Source of the DNA: JABFSS01 sp964449445
Lineage (GTDB): Bacteria; Patescibacteriota; Gracilibacteria; Peribacterales; Peribacteraceae
Length of the DNA: 64,000 bases
Assembly (NCBI GenBank): GCA_964449445.1
Contig: CAYUZT010000001.1
Span: 62,001-126,000 of the forward strand
Direction: 5' to 3'
In this document: positions 36,617 to 45,346 of the stretch, one piece after another
Layout: each line of letters opens with the position of its first letter
How positions within the stretch are numbered: the first letter of the stretch is position 1
The notes under the pieces: generated by a model
Seen by the model: the letters and a program-made list of their open reading frames with translations, nothing else
Databases searched by the model: none
What the model was told of the DNA's origin: nothing
Program-made: the position numbers and the translations under genes

Positions 36617-37138
36617 ATGCTCACGTCATCTACTCGTTTCGTTCCCTCATTCCTCTGCGGACTCGGCACTGTTCTGCTTCTCGTCGGTTGCGCCAAAGTC
36701 GCAGTCGAAAAACAAATGGAAAATGCCATTGAGGCGAAAATGGGAGGGAATGCGGATGTAGAGATTCAAGCGGACGGACAAATGCGCGTGGAAACTGACG
36801 AAGGCACCTACACCGCAGGCGGCGGCGAAGTTCCTGCCGATTGGCCAAAGGATGCTCCCACCTACCCCGATGCAACGGTCAGTTACTCGGCGTCGGTCAA
36901 TCCCACAACGGGAAAAGCAGGCAGCGCACTTGTGCTTGTAACGACGGATGACGTGAAGGCCGTCACGGACTATTACAAGAAGATGCTGGAGACGAACGGC
37001 TGGACGATCTCCGCGACCATGGAGGCAGGTGCCACCACAGTGATGGGTGCGAGCAAAGACGATCGCACACTCTCCCTCTCCATCAGCGGCGGCCAGGGCC
37101 AGACGAGCATCACGATGGGGATCGAGAAGGGGGAGTAG
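36617..37138 (+). CDS. Lipoprotein, 173 aa
   Basis: Signal peptide with lipobox LLLVGCAKV. The mature part has a short acidic/Met section (MENAIEAKMGGNADVEIQADGQMRVETDEG), then VPADWPKDAPTYPDATVSYSASVNP and KAVTDYYKKMLETNGWTISATMEA, a pattern common in CPR lipoproteins with a small alpha/beta C-terminal domain. It is close to a GIY-YIG gene (11-bp gap). Function unknown. Confidence 0.75.
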   Translation: MLTSSTRFVPSFLCGLGTVLLLVGCAKVAVEKQMENAIEAKMGGNADVEIQADGQMRVETDEGTYTAGGGEVPADWPKDAPTYPDATVSYSASVNPTTGKAGSALVLVTTDDVKAVTDYYKKMLETNGWTISATMEAGATTVMGASKDDRTLSLSISGGQGQTSITMGIEKGE

Positions 37139-37149
37139 CCTATAGCCGC

Positions 37150-37392
37150 ATGGCTCACTACTTCTATTTCGCTCGCTGCAGCGATGGATCGCTTTACGCC
37201 GGAACGTGTCTTGACCTCAAAGAGCGGGAAGAAAAGCACAACGCAGGAACCGGAGCGAAGTACACGCGATCTCGCACACCCGTGAAAATCATCTATCATG
37301 AAATATTTCACACACTCGGCGAGGCGCGCAAGCGCGAGGCGGAAGTGAAGAAGTGGAAAAAGGAGCGGAAAGAAGAATTAATCACGGGGTAA
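37150..37392 (+). CDS. GIY-YIG nuclease-domain protein (UPF0213-like)
   Basis: An 80-residue single GIY-YIG domain: YFYFARCSDGSLYAG, LDLKEREEKHNAGTGAKYTRSR, VKIIYHEIF, EARKREAEVKKWKKERK. The first motif is FYF rather than GIY, but the second YAG (YIG) and the Arg and Glu of the active site are present. The family is involved in DNA processing; the actual role in these small proteins is unclear. Confidence 0.88.
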   Translation: MAHYFYFARCSDGSLYAGTCLDLKEREEKHNAGTGAKYTRSRTPVKIIYHEIFHTLGEARKREAEVKKWKKERKEELITG

Positions 37393-37459
37393 CATTTCGG
37401 TCACTTTCTGCGGGAATATTTTTCTCGAAAGTGTAAAATGCATTTTCTTCCGATGCTTC

Positions 37460-38602
37460 ATGATCACAGGAAAATTCTTCATAGGGATTCTGGTACTCAG
37501 TGTGGTCCTTGCAGGCTGCGCACGCACGTTGCTTTCTTTTGTTGACGAGCAGCAATCGTCCTCATCGCACCAATCAATCTCGAGCGTTGCCAGTAGCGCG
37601 GCTTCGCCAGTCGTGGAAGATCCAGTGCAGGTTATTGCTGATCACTTAGCCGTTCCGTGGGATATCGCGTTTTTGCCATCCGGAGATGTGCTCGTGACGG
37701 AACGAACAGGAAAGCTCACGAGAATCGGCAGTGATCGAAAAAGCTACACCATCGAGGGTGTCCGCCACGTGGGCGAGGGCGGGCTTTTGGGCATCACCCT
37801 CCATCCGGATTTTGAGGACAATCATCACCTGTACCTGTATCTGACAACAAGGAGCGGTGAGGGGCTCAGCAATCGCGTGGAGCGATATCGTTTTGCGGAT
37901 GATCAGCTGACCGATCGCACCGAGATTTTCCGCGATATTCCCGGAGCGCAGTACCACGACGGCGGGCGCATTGCATTCGGCCCCGATGGCTTTTTGTACA
38001 TCACCACCGGCGATGCGGGGAGTAGCAACCTTGCGCAACGGACAGATTCCCTCGCGGGCAAAATCCTGCGCATTCGTGACGACGGTTCCATTCCTGCCGA
38101 TAATCCTTTCGGCAATGCGGTCTATTCGTACGGTCACCGCAATCCCCAGGGACTCACCTGGGATAATCGCGGCAGGCTGTGGAGCACCGAGCATGGCCGC
38201 AGCGGCGCTCTCTCCGGATACGACGAGCTTAACCTGATCGAGAAGGGCGCAAATTACGGCTGGCCCCAGATTGAGGGACCGGAAACCCGCGACGGCATGC
38301 GATCACCCGTTTTGCAGTCTGGTTCCAGCGATACGTGGGCTCCTGCATCGGCCCTGTACCACAATGGGAGCATCTTCTGGGGAGGGCTGCGCGGCGAAGC
38401 TCTCTACGAAGCAGTGATTTCTAACGCGGGTGGAACACCTGCGCTGAAGGTACATCTGTTGCATCAGTACGGGCGCATCCGCACCGTCCAAAAGGGCCCC
38501 GACGGCTTCCTCTTTGTCACAACGAGCAACCAGGACGGACGCGGTACTCCCGTAGCCGATGATGACAGAATCATCCGTATCGACCCGAAGACGCTCCAAT
38601 GA
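37460..38602 (+). CDS. PQQ-dependent-type sugar dehydrogenase lipoprotein
   Basis: A 380-residue lipoprotein (lipobox VVLAGCART, then a Ser-rich linker). The rest is a six-bladed beta-propeller of the glucose/sorbosone dehydrogenase family: LAVPWDIAFLPSGDVLVTERTG, GEGGLLGITLHPDF, LYITTGDAG, YSYGHRNPQGL, STEHGRSG, LNLIEKGANYGWP. PQQ ligands are plausible; PQQ synthesis genes are not in the window. Its stop overlaps the next start (ATGA), so it is co-translated with the hydrolase. Confidence 0.9.
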   Translation: MITGKFFIGILVLSVVLAGCARTLLSFVDEQQSSSSHQSISSVASSAASPVVEDPVQVIADHLAVPWDIAFLPSGDVLVTERTGKLTRIGSDRKSYTIEGVRHVGEGGLLGITLHPDFEDNHHLYLYLTTRSGEGLSNRVERYRFADDQLTDRTEIFRDIPGAQYHDGGRIAFGPDGFLYITTGDAGSSNLAQRTDSLAGKILRIRDDGSIPADNPFGNAVYSYGHRNPQGLTWDNRGRLWSTEHGRSGALSGYDELNLIEKGANYGWPQIEGPETRDGMRSPVLQSGSSDTWAPASALYHNGSIFWGGLRGEALYEAVISNAGGTPALKVHLLHQYGRIRTVQKGPDGFLFVTTSNQDGRGTPVADDDRIIRIDPKTLQ

Positions 38603-39603
38603 CGATCGCACGCGTCATGCCCGGGATATGTACTCTCTTGTTGCTCGGATGTGCGTCCGTGCCAGCGCAACCTCAATCCTCTGCATCAATAGCCATTGTC
38701 ATTCCTGCACAGGATGAGCGTCCGCTCGAAGCGCTTCCCTCTGTTCTCAGCATTCCGCATTTTTCACAGATGCGCTTGAGTGGAACGGGACTGGCACTCG
38801 AAAAGATTCTCCAGAAGAATGACGCGTACGTGCAGCACGCGATTCACTACGTCAGCAATGGCCTCGAGATCAGCGGCATTCTCAATATTCCCGAAGGCGC
38901 GGGTCCTTTTCCGCTTCTCATCTTCAATCACGGGCATATTGCTCCCTCCATCTACACGCGCGGTAGGGGACTCAAACGGGAACAGAATTCGCTCGCACGT
39001 GCGGGATTCGCCGTACTCCATACCGACTACCGGGGGCATGGCGCGTCGGACGAGAGCCCCATGGTCGATAAAACCTACGACGGCAGCCTGGAGTACGCGA
39101 TGGACAGCCTCAATGCGATCCTGGCGGTTCGGGCTGCCAATCTTCCGCGCATCGATGCGACGCGTGTGGGGATGCTGGGGCATTCACTCGGCGGCGGCGT
39201 GACGATTGCGATCCTCACGGCTCATCCCGAGCTCGTGTCTGCCGCCGTGCTCTACGCGCCGGTGCATGCCGACGTGTGGGAGAACTTCAGCCGATGGCGC
39301 AAGGAACGCGAGAAGGATGACCGGACGATCGAAATCAGTGGCACAAAAGAATCGAATCCTGATTTTTGGCGCGATCTCTCTCCGCAGAATTTCTTGCAGA
39401 ACATTCAGGCTCCCATTCTGGTCTTCCACGGTGATCGTGACAACGACGTGCCCAAGGCGTGGTCCGATGATCTGGTCGCGCGCCTTGGAACGCTTGGGAA
39501 AGACGTTCAGTACGTCGAGTACGCTGCCGAAGACCACGAATTCGGGCCGCAGTGGACAGATTTTATGGAGAAAACGGCGGAGTTTTTCCGGGAGCAATTG
39601 TGA
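38599..39603 (+). CDS. Alpha/beta-hydrolase lipoprotein
   Basis: A 334-residue exported hydrolase (lipobox LLLGCASV). The catalytic triad is visible: Ser in GMLGHSLGGG, Asp in FHGDRDNDVP, His in AAEDHEFG. The oxyanion loop FNHGHIAP is also conserved. The fold is of the dienelactone-hydrolase/S9-peptidase type. It overlaps the dehydrogenase stop by 4 bp, suggesting joint action on an extracellular substrate such as a sugar ester or lactone. Confidence 0.87.
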   Translation: MTIARVMPGICTLLLLGCASVPAQPQSSASIAIVIPAQDERPLEALPSVLSIPHFSQMRLSGTGLALEKILQKNDAYVQHAIHYVSNGLEISGILNIPEGAGPFPLLIFNHGHIAPSIYTRGRGLKREQNSLARAGFAVLHTDYRGHGASDESPMVDKTYDGSLEYAMDSLNAILAVRAANLPRIDATRVGMLGHSLGGGVTIAILTAHPELVSAAVLYAPVHADVWENFSRWRKEREKDDRTIEISGTKESNPDFWRDLSPQNFLQNIQAPILVFHGDRDNDVPKAWSDDLVARLGTLGKDVQYVEYAAEDHEFGPQWTDFMEKTAEFFREQL

Positions 39604-39632
39604 GAATTGTCGGTTCGGTATATACTTGTTCG

Positions 39633-39956
39633 ATGACTCTTCAAGAGAATATCGACGAATTACAAAGAGCACATGAAGCAGGAGAGCCGCTGAACCCGGT
39701 GCTCATGAACAATTTCCATGCATTCTTGCCTGGAGGATACAGGCGCAGGCTGCCTCCAACCGGTGAGAGAGGTAAGCTTTTCGCAGCAGTCGATGAGGCA
39801 GTCAAACAATCTGGCCAGACGACCGAGAGGATTGCGGAACTTGTCACGACGATGCGTGATAAAAGAGAATCAGTCGATGTTCTTCTCCCGCTGATGCCGC
39901 CCATCATGAAAATTCTGCTTGAGCAGGGCTACAGCGTCTACGATCTCATTGGTTGA
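39633..39956 (+). CDS. Hypothetical protein, 107 aa
   Basis: A soluble, helical protein that I do not recognise (MTLQENIDELQRAHEAGEP, then LPGGYRRRLPPTGERGKLFAAVDEAV). TATACT lies exactly 6 nt before ATG 39633 with TTGTGA 17 bp upstream, a leaderless-type promoter. No membrane segment. Confidence 0.6.
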   Translation: MTLQENIDELQRAHEAGEPLNPVLMNNFHAFLPGGYRRRLPPTGERGKLFAAVDEAVKQSGQTTERIAELVTTMRDKRESVDVLLPLMPPIMKILLEQGYSVYDLIG

Positions 39957-39979
39957 CCTGGAAGTGCTATCATCTCTTC

Positions 39980-40222
39980 ATGAAGAAGCAGCCACTTGCC
40001 CAGTCACTCGGTCATCTCCTCGCTCTGGGATCGCATACTGTCGATCGCGTCATCGGGTTTGGTTTTACGAGCATGCGCCGCGCGAGTGAATCACGACAGC
40101 CTCCGCGTCCCGCAAAAGGAGTTCTGGGAAAGACGGCACGCATGGGTCGTGGAATCCTCAAGTTTCTGGGCAGCGCAGGGGAGGCGTACTACGAAAAATA
40201 CGATGAGCTGAAGAAGAAATAA
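39980..40222 (+). CDS. Hypothetical basic protein, 80 aa
   Basis: A small basic protein (HTVDRVIGFGFTSMRRASESRQPPRPAKGVLGKTARMGRGILKFLGSAGEAYYEKYDELKKK), possibly membrane-associated through an amphipathic helix. TATCAT lies exactly 6 nt before ATG. No family recognised. Confidence 0.55.
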   Translation: MKKQPLAQSLGHLLALGSHTVDRVIGFGFTSMRRASESRQPPRPAKGVLGKTARMGRGILKFLGSAGEAYYEKYDELKKK

Positions 40223-40229
40223 AAATGTA

Positions 40230-40258
40230 TTGCATTTGTATGCTTATTGATATACCAT
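40230..40258 (+). promoter_or_regulatory. Leaderless-type promoter of the second toxin-antitoxin pair
   Basis: TTGCAT (40230-40235), 17-bp spacer, TACCAT (40253-40258), then 6 nt to ATG 40265. The promoter of the first pair also has TTGCAT with a 17-bp spacer. Confidence 0.6.
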
Positions 40259-40264
40259 GTGGGC

Positions 40265-40540
40265 ATGGCAAAAGACGTGACGACCATCCGTTTGCAGCCG
40301 CAGCTTCGCAGGGCAATCCTGCGCGAAGCAAAAAAAGCGGGTTTGAGTTTTTCGGACATCGTGCAACTTCTCCTCCGCGCGTTTGTCGATGGAACCGTAC
40401 AGATTGGTGTCATGCAGTATCCGCAGCATTATATCGATACGCTTGATAAAGAAGTCATTGCCTTGCGTAAGGCAAATAGAGCAGGAAAGGTGAAACGATA
40501 CAAGTCTGCAAAGGAGGCTTTTGATGATATTCTTGGATAG
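40265..40540 (+). CDS. Antitoxin-like protein of a toxin-antitoxin pair
   Basis: A 91-residue protein: N-terminal ribbon-helix-helix-like part (AKDVTTIRLQPQLRRAILREAKKAGLSFSDIVQLLLRAFVDGTVQIG), then a charged tail ending AKEAFDDILG. The start is ATG 40265 rather than 40247 because the promoter lies at 40230-40258. It overlaps the toxin start by 1 bp (TAGTG). Confidence 0.75.
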   Translation: MAKDVTTIRLQPQLRRAILREAKKAGLSFSDIVQLLLRAFVDGTVQIGVMQYPQHYIDTLDKEVIALRKANRAGKVKRYKSAKEAFDDILG

Positions 40541-40845
40541 TGACATTCAATATTCTCTTATCGAAGCGCTTTATTAAAGCGCTACGAAAATATCAGCGGG
40601 CCGGCAACAGGAATGTAGTTTCCGCTGCGCAGGAAGTCATGCAGCTGCTTGCTGTTCACGATGTGCGAGCACTCTATGTTCTCTCCGAGCGATGGCGTGA
40701 TCACCCTCTGAAGGGAAGCAAGCGTGGAATCCGAGAGTTGCATCTAGGTTTGGATGATCTTTTACTCTACAGCGTAGATCAAGAATCTTCTTCGATTGAA
40801 TTCGTAGATATAACCAATCACGAAGAGTTGCGGAAAAAGAAGTGA
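40540..40845 (+). CDS. RelE/YafQ-type toxin
   Basis: A 101-residue RelE-superfamily protein from GTG 40540: ILLSKRFIKALRKYQRAGNRNVVSAAQEVMQLLAVHDV, DHPLKGSKRGIRELHLGLDDLLLYSVD, VDITNHEEL. It resembles the first toxin in LKG...RELH and the C-terminal part. The start overlaps the antitoxin stop (TAGTG), and AAGGAGG lies about 30 bp upstream inside the antitoxin. Confidence 0.8.
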   Translation: MTFNILLSKRFIKALRKYQRAGNRNVVSAAQEVMQLLAVHDVRALYVLSERWRDHPLKGSKRGIRELHLGLDDLLLYSVDQESSSIEFVDITNHEELRKKK

Positions 40846-40854
40846 ATACTTCGC

Positions 40855-42192
40855 TCATTTCTTTGGCTTGTGGCTGTGCTCCCACGTCTTGTCCATTGCC
40901 GTCCAAAAGACCCGATTATCAATGCAGAGAGGATTATTGCCCGCGTCCTTGCAGTCGCCGTTCTCGATAATATTGCCGTACTTCACGAAGCCACTGTTGG
41001 GGACATCTTCGTACGGATTGTCCTTCACATTCTGGACCGTCCGCTTGTGAATCTCCTCCGGTGAGAGGTTCGGATTACTCTGCTGGATCGATTCACGCTG
41101 ACGATTGTATGCGGCGGCAAGGCCCACGAACATCTGCTTCTGCGCTTCTTCCTGGAACGAACTGAGCGCGTGGTCCACGATGCCGACGACGGCAAACGCG
41201 TCGCCCGCGACGGTCTTCGCGATTTCCTCGGCGGATTCCTTCAATTTTTCCACTCCTTTGTCCTTTAAGTTGCTGACGATGGTATCGCCCACGCGGCTCA
41301 ACCTGCCCTGTTGCAGGAAGTCGTTATCTTTCTGTCGCTCGAGCATCGCTTCGTACACGGTCAGCGCGTCTTCGGCGCGTGAAAGGTTGGTCGGCGGATC
41401 TTCGCCGGTCAGCTTCTCCGTCAGCCGGTCAAAGAAGCCTTTGCTCAGGATCGAACTGGCTGACATATTCTCAATCGCATCCTTGGGATCGTAGCTGTCG
41501 ATGAAGATTTTCTTGAGTTCCTGGAGCTTCTCGAACGTCGTCGTCACCTCTTCCAGCTTTTCCCCTGCATTCTCCAGAAATTCCTTGTATTCCTGCAGGC
41601 CTTTCAGGCGATCAGGATCCGTCTCATGTTCAATATCCCAGTCCAGGAGCTGCATGTACCCGCTCTTGCCCACATCACCGATCTTCTGGAGATCTTCCTT
41701 CACTTTGTCGTTCTCAAACGGATTTTCCGTCGGCTCCCGCTCCTCTTTCTTTACATCGCATGCGCCGGTTTCACTCTTCCACGTATACCCATCGCCGCAT
41801 CCTTTGCCATTCTTGCCCCATGCCGCGCGGCACTTGGCTTCGTCGTCCGTATTCTTGCAGTCGTCGACCGAGTGATTCTTGAAGGCCGCTTCCAGACATT
41901 CTTCTTTGGAGTAACTCATCATGCCTCCTTCCACTCCTTCGCAGGCACTCGGATCTCCGGTGTTCCCCGCAATTTGCAGGAAGCACTTGTCCTTGGGAGG
42001 ATTGCTGACGCCGCCGAATCGCTCTCCTTTAATCTTCTCACAGTCATCGGGGTCGCTCTCCTGCACTGCCGCAGTCTGGTAGCAGTGGTCGCTATCGACG
42101 CCAGCGTCGCAGAAAATTTCCATGAAGTCGCCTAAGCAGGCGCTCAGAAGGAGTGTGGAACAGAGAGCCGTCAGCAGTGTCCATGTCTTCAT
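40855..42192 (-). CDS. Cys-rich exported lipoprotein, 445 aa
   Basis: Lipobox LLLSACLG. Residues 20-150 contain about fourteen cysteines in repeating units (CDAGVDSDHCYQTA, DPDDCEKIKGE, DKCFLQIAGNTGDPSACEGV, KEECLEAAFKNHSVDDCKN), which look like repeats of a small disulfide-bonded module. A helical, Glu/Lys-rich middle follows (KLEEVTTTFEKLQELKK), and the C-terminus ends WEHSHKPKK. Start ATG 42192, overlapping the upstream gene's stop (ATGA). Family not recognised; extracellular surface location inferred. Confidence 0.72.
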   Translation of the reverse strand: MKTWTLLTALCSTLLLSACLGDFMEIFCDAGVDSDHCYQTAAVQESDPDDCEKIKGERFGGVSNPPKDKCFLQIAGNTGDPSACEGVEGGMMSYSKEECLEAAFKNHSVDDCKNTDDEAKCRAAWGKNGKGCGDGYTWKSETGACDVKKEEREPTENPFENDKVKEDLQKIGDVGKSGYMQLLDWDIEHETDPDRLKGLQEYKEFLENAGEKLEEVTTTFEKLQELKKIFIDSYDPKDAIENMSASSILSKGFFDRLTEKLTGEDPPTNLSRAEDALTVYEAMLERQKDNDFLQQGRLSRVGDTIVSNLKDKGVEKLKESAEEIAKTVAGDAFAVVGIVDHALSSFQEEAQKQMFVGLAAAYNRQRESIQQSNPNLSPEEIHKRTVQNVKDNPYEDVPNSGFVKYGNIIENGDCKDAGNNPLCIDNRVFWTAMDKTWEHSHKPKK

Positions 42193-42659
42193 TTCTTCTT
42201 GGAGGAGGAGAAGAGCAGGGGAATCGACAACAGGATAGTCAGGAGTGTCGCAGTCAGCGATCCCCACAGCATCGGCCGTCCGACGAAATCGATCGCGGCG
42301 CGGGCAAACGGTGTGAAGCGCGGCTCATCCATCACGACCCAGCTGAAGACGAGCCACGGGACAATGCCGATCAGTACCGTCACAGGATGTAGTAGTCCCT
42401 TTTTTCGCAATCGCACGATGCGACGGATCAGGTTGAGAATGCAGATCACTATAAAGGAGAGCAACCCGATCACGGGGCCCGCGGCCCACCCGGCAATCTG
42501 GAATGCGGTCACTACCTGAGAATTCCCCACGTCTTCCCCCGTCGGCTGCAACACGGCATACGCGGCAACCGTCACTCCGGCCAGCACCAAGCACATCAGG
42601 AGAGCAAACCAGGCAGAGGAGAGGAAACGGCGCATGAAATTAAGAACATTGTCGGCCAA
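42189..42659 (-). CDS. Membrane protein, 156 aa
   Basis: Four membrane segments (SSAWFALLMCLVLAGVTVAAYAVL, WAAGPVIGLLSFIVICILNLI, VTVLIGIVPWLVFSWVVM, LWGSLTATLLTILLSIPLLF) with a short Lys-rich end. It overlaps the start of the Cys-rich lipoprotein by 4 bp (ATGA). Role unknown, possibly assembling or anchoring the lipoprotein. Confidence 0.7.
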   Translation of the reverse strand: MADNVLNFMRRFLSSAWFALLMCLVLAGVTVAAYAVLQPTGEDVGNSQVVTAFQIAGWAAGPVIGLLSFIVICILNLIRRIVRLRKKGLLHPVTVLIGIVPWLVFSWVVMDEPRFTPFARAAIDFVGRPMLWGSLTATLLTILLSIPLLFSSSKKK

Positions 42660-42693
42660 GGCACTGCTTCGCGCAAGATCTTCGCATTATGGA

Positions 42694-44412
42694 TTATCTG
42701 TGCATAGGCTGCAGCGGTTGAGGTGCGCCTGTGGTGACTTCCACAGGATTCCAGTCGTTTGTGGGCTCCCCTTCAGGTTCTACAGTAACAAGCACTCTCT
42801 CAAATTTCCTTTTAAACCCGGCATCGTGATGTTCGATACTCAGTAGAAACTCGTCATTTTCCAGAGGCTGCCCCGGTTCAAAGAGTTTTGCGAATCGCGA
42901 TGAGTCATCAACGGGTACTCCAACCGTTTGGAACGGGCCGGTTCCCTGCTGACCATGCTGCACGAGCTGGAATACCCCCCTCTCTATGCCGTGGAATGTT
43001 TTGTACCCTGTCGCGTTCTCCTCTCTTGCTTTCCGATGGTTGATGGAGAGAGTGCGTTCGGGATCAGAATGCAATCCTGGCCATTCGCCGATGATGAGCG
43101 CGTGCTCATCCACGTCGACATGCGCACGGTCCTGAGTGTCTCCATGCATGAGGGCGATCTGTGATCCGTTCTCCGCGCGAATCCGCTTCAATTCTTTCCA
43201 GAATTCCAGGATTGCCGGAGGCGTCTGACGGAATGCCTCGTGCGATATGGATGGTAGGTATGCGGCTATTAAATCAGTATCACAATCTTCGTTCAAGAAT
43301 TTCTCCATCTGCTGCAAGATTGTCACCGGTCCGTCTTCCGTGTGGGGATACCAGGAAGAAGGTAAGAAAGAATTTGCTTCCGTGAAGATCCACTTCTTGT
43401 ACCCGGCCGCAGAAAGCTGAGAACAGAGGTCGAGAAGGAATTGTGCGTTGTACGTCATGCTGCCATCTTTTCTTTCCAGATGAAGATGTCCGGAGCGATA
43501 GATGTGAATGAATTGCTTGCCCTTCGATTCCTCCAGAATCTTTTCCAGCGGAGCTTCCCACCACTGTTGTTCAAGAAGTGTCTGTGGCTGTACTGCATTC
43601 TGGATCAGTGTGCACCGGGCAGATTCCGATAAGCCAACGTCCTCCTCTATTTCCTCTTCTTTTCTGTGGAGAGGAGTCCGTTGTATTGCTTCGATGATTT
43701 CTTCTCCTTCATCAATATGTCCTTGTATATCGGTTAATAGTTCTCTGATGATGTCCTGTCCGAAGTGGAAATCGCGCGCAAGAAGGATCAGTCTATCGCG
43801 GATCTCCTCGAGCGGCTTTTTCGTATATGCGCCTCTAGTAAGCTTGTCTACTTTCACTAGTTCGATTTTCAGACACTTATTCACGAGTGCCGCAAAATCT
43901 CTGTCGGGCTTTTCTTCATTTTGTCTGCGTTGCAGCACTGTCACGAGCCTGACGATCTGATACCAGTGCATTTCCAACCTGTCGTCCGGTGTTTCGGCCT
44001 CTGTCCATTCTGCATCGAAATCGAAGAAATAGAGCAAGACCGCATCTAATCGTGCAAGATCCTGTGCAAATGCTTTGCGAAGCTCCAGATAGTGCTCGAT
44101 ACATACCAATCCCAAACCATCGTCGTCGCCGTAACAAGCGTGCTCATCTCCTGTCATGGTGCATTCGATGAGCGGTTGCAATGCCTTGGCAATCTTTGTT
44201 ACATCACCTTGAAATGTATCGTGCAGCTCTTGAAATGATTCGCGCAGATACGGTGAAAGTTGATCAAAGGTATGCTTCGCCGGATTGGTGAGTGCTTCTG
44301 CACGATCATGAATGTCCTTCGCCAGGGGCGCTTCGGGGGAAGGCGTTGGTTGCTCTTTTCCCTGCGCCAGTGGGTCGCTCTCTTTTCTTGCAGGGTCGTT
44401 GAGGTCTCCCAT
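42694..44412 (-). CDS. Hypothetical soluble protein, 572 aa
   Basis: I do not recognise this family. It has a disordered Pro/Glu start (1-35), a long helical middle (40-270) with several Glu/Lys-rich helices, and a C-terminal mixed region (about 280-560) including IHIYRSGHLHLERKDGS and ALMHGDTQDRAHVDVDEHALIIGEWPG. No signal peptide. TATAAT lies 7 nt before ATG 44412 with TTGCTA 16 bp upstream, so transcription is probably leaderless. Confidence 0.6.
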   Translation of the reverse strand: MGDLNDPARKESDPLAQGKEQPTPSPEAPLAKDIHDRAEALTNPAKHTFDQLSPYLRESFQELHDTFQGDVTKIAKALQPLIECTMTGDEHACYGDDDGLGLVCIEHYLELRKAFAQDLARLDAVLLYFFDFDAEWTEAETPDDRLEMHWYQIVRLVTVLQRRQNEEKPDRDFAALVNKCLKIELVKVDKLTRGAYTKKPLEEIRDRLILLARDFHFGQDIIRELLTDIQGHIDEGEEIIEAIQRTPLHRKEEEIEEDVGLSESARCTLIQNAVQPQTLLEQQWWEAPLEKILEESKGKQFIHIYRSGHLHLERKDGSMTYNAQFLLDLCSQLSAAGYKKWIFTEANSFLPSSWYPHTEDGPVTILQQMEKFLNEDCDTDLIAAYLPSISHEAFRQTPPAILEFWKELKRIRAENGSQIALMHGDTQDRAHVDVDEHALIIGEWPGLHSDPERTLSINHRKAREENATGYKTFHGIERGVFQLVQHGQQGTGPFQTVGVPVDDSSRFAKLFEPGQPLENDEFLLSIEHHDAGFKRKFERVLVTVEPEGEPTNDWNPVEVTTGAPQPLQPMHR

Positions 44413-44503
44413 AAATGAGATTATAATTAAAAAACAGAATATAGCAAGTACTGCTCGCTATTTGAGAATCATGGATTTCTTCTCGCTATTCCTCCCGAAA
44501 TCC

Positions 44504-44559
44504 CTACTCTACCGGTCCGGACGAGTAGAGAGTACGCATCTGCTTTCCGTTCTACTCTC
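44504..44559 (+). promoter_or_regulatory. Alternative hairpins in the leader of the cold-shock gene
   Basis: CTACTC (44504-44509) can pair with GAGTAG (44523-44528), while GAGAGTA (44528-44534) can pair with TACTCTC (44553-44559). The two stems share G44528 and are next to each other, so they could exclude one another by stacking geometry. This kind of rearranging leader occurs in cold-shock mRNAs of other bacteria; function here is inferred. Confidence 0.4.
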
Positions 44560-44573
44560 TTCTCCCTATTAGT

Positions 44574-44837
44574 ATGGCTACAGGCATTATCAAGACGAAA
44601 ACCGACAAGGGTTTCGGATTTATCTCCGTCGAAGGCTCAGCCGACGTGTTCTTTCACCACAGTGCCTGTAACGGGCAGTACGAGAACCTGAACGTCGGGC
44701 AGACCGTCACCTTTGATATCGAACAAGGCGAAAAAGGTCCCAAGGCATCGAATGTTGTGGCAGCCGGTGCAGAAGGCGCCGATGCCGCCGATGCCGCTGA
44801 TGCCGCCGAGGCACCAGAAGCAGCGGACGCTGCGTGA
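44574..44837 (+). CDS. Cold-shock domain protein with Ala/Asp-rich tail
   Basis: An 87-residue RNA-binding protein. The cold-shock domain is at residues 1-66: KTDKGFGFISVEGSADVFFHHSAC contains RNP1 (KGFGFI) and RNP2 (VFFHHS). A tail of Ala-Asp repeats (ADAADAADAAEAPEAADAA) is unusual; the family usually ends at about 66-70 residues. It is followed by a strong terminator. Confidence 0.93.
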   Translation: MATGIIKTKTDKGFGFISVEGSADVFFHHSACNGQYENLNVGQTVTFDIEQGEKGPKASNVVAAGAEGADAADAADAAEAPEAADAA

Positions 44838-44857
44838 GCACTGTTTCCGTTTTCTAA

Positions 44858-44897
44858 GAAGAGTCCGAAGGGTTTCGAATCCTCGGACTCTTTTTTG
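44858..44897 (+). terminator. Rho-independent terminator of the cold-shock gene
   Basis: AAGAGTCCGA (44858-44867) and TCGGACTCTT (44882-44891) form a 10-bp stem with a 14-nt loop, followed by a T-run. Confidence 0.95.
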
Positions 44898-44927
44898 TCG
44901 CGTTTTTTCTCTGCGTGAGGGACGGCC

Positions 44928-45224
44928 TTATTGTGCGTCCGGACTCGCGTGCACTGCGGGATCGTCATTGAGGCCGCGCTTGAGTTTGACTCTGTCGATG
45001 ATCGAAAGTCTCCAGCCCTTTCCTTTCTCATTACTCTGATAGCGAGGGCCGCTTTCCGTTGGGCTGTGCCGTTGACTCTGATATCGCTCGATTAAGCGAT
45101 GGCCGGAGCGAATGACCCGTGCATCAATGACACCGCCCGCATCGAGCACCGCTGCGCTCTGGTACATGCTGAGAAGGGCGAACGTCACCGCGAGAACCTT
45201 GAAACGCTTAGAATGTGTTGCCAT
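44928..45224 (-). CDS. Small exported protein, 98 aa
   Basis: Signal peptide (KRFKVLAVTFALLSMYQSAAVL), then a short basic tail with repeated RYQSQ/RYQSN words. Start ATG 45224; a TTG at 45245 is a possible alternative because TATAAT lies 7 nt upstream of it with TTGCAA 16 bp further. No family recognised. Confidence 0.5.
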   Translation of the reverse strand: MATHSKRFKVLAVTFALLSMYQSAAVLDAGGVIDARVIRSGHRLIERYQSQRHSPTESGPRYQSNEKGKGWRLSIIDRVKLKRGLNDDPAVHASPDAQ

Positions 45225-45346
45225 ACGTTTGTGTGTGGGAAACAATATGAATATTATACTACATTTTACAGTATTTGCAAATACTCTTCGCTCATTCAGT
45301 GCTGAATCAGCATATACTCAGCGTTAATCCTTCCCCCCTTCCTTTT

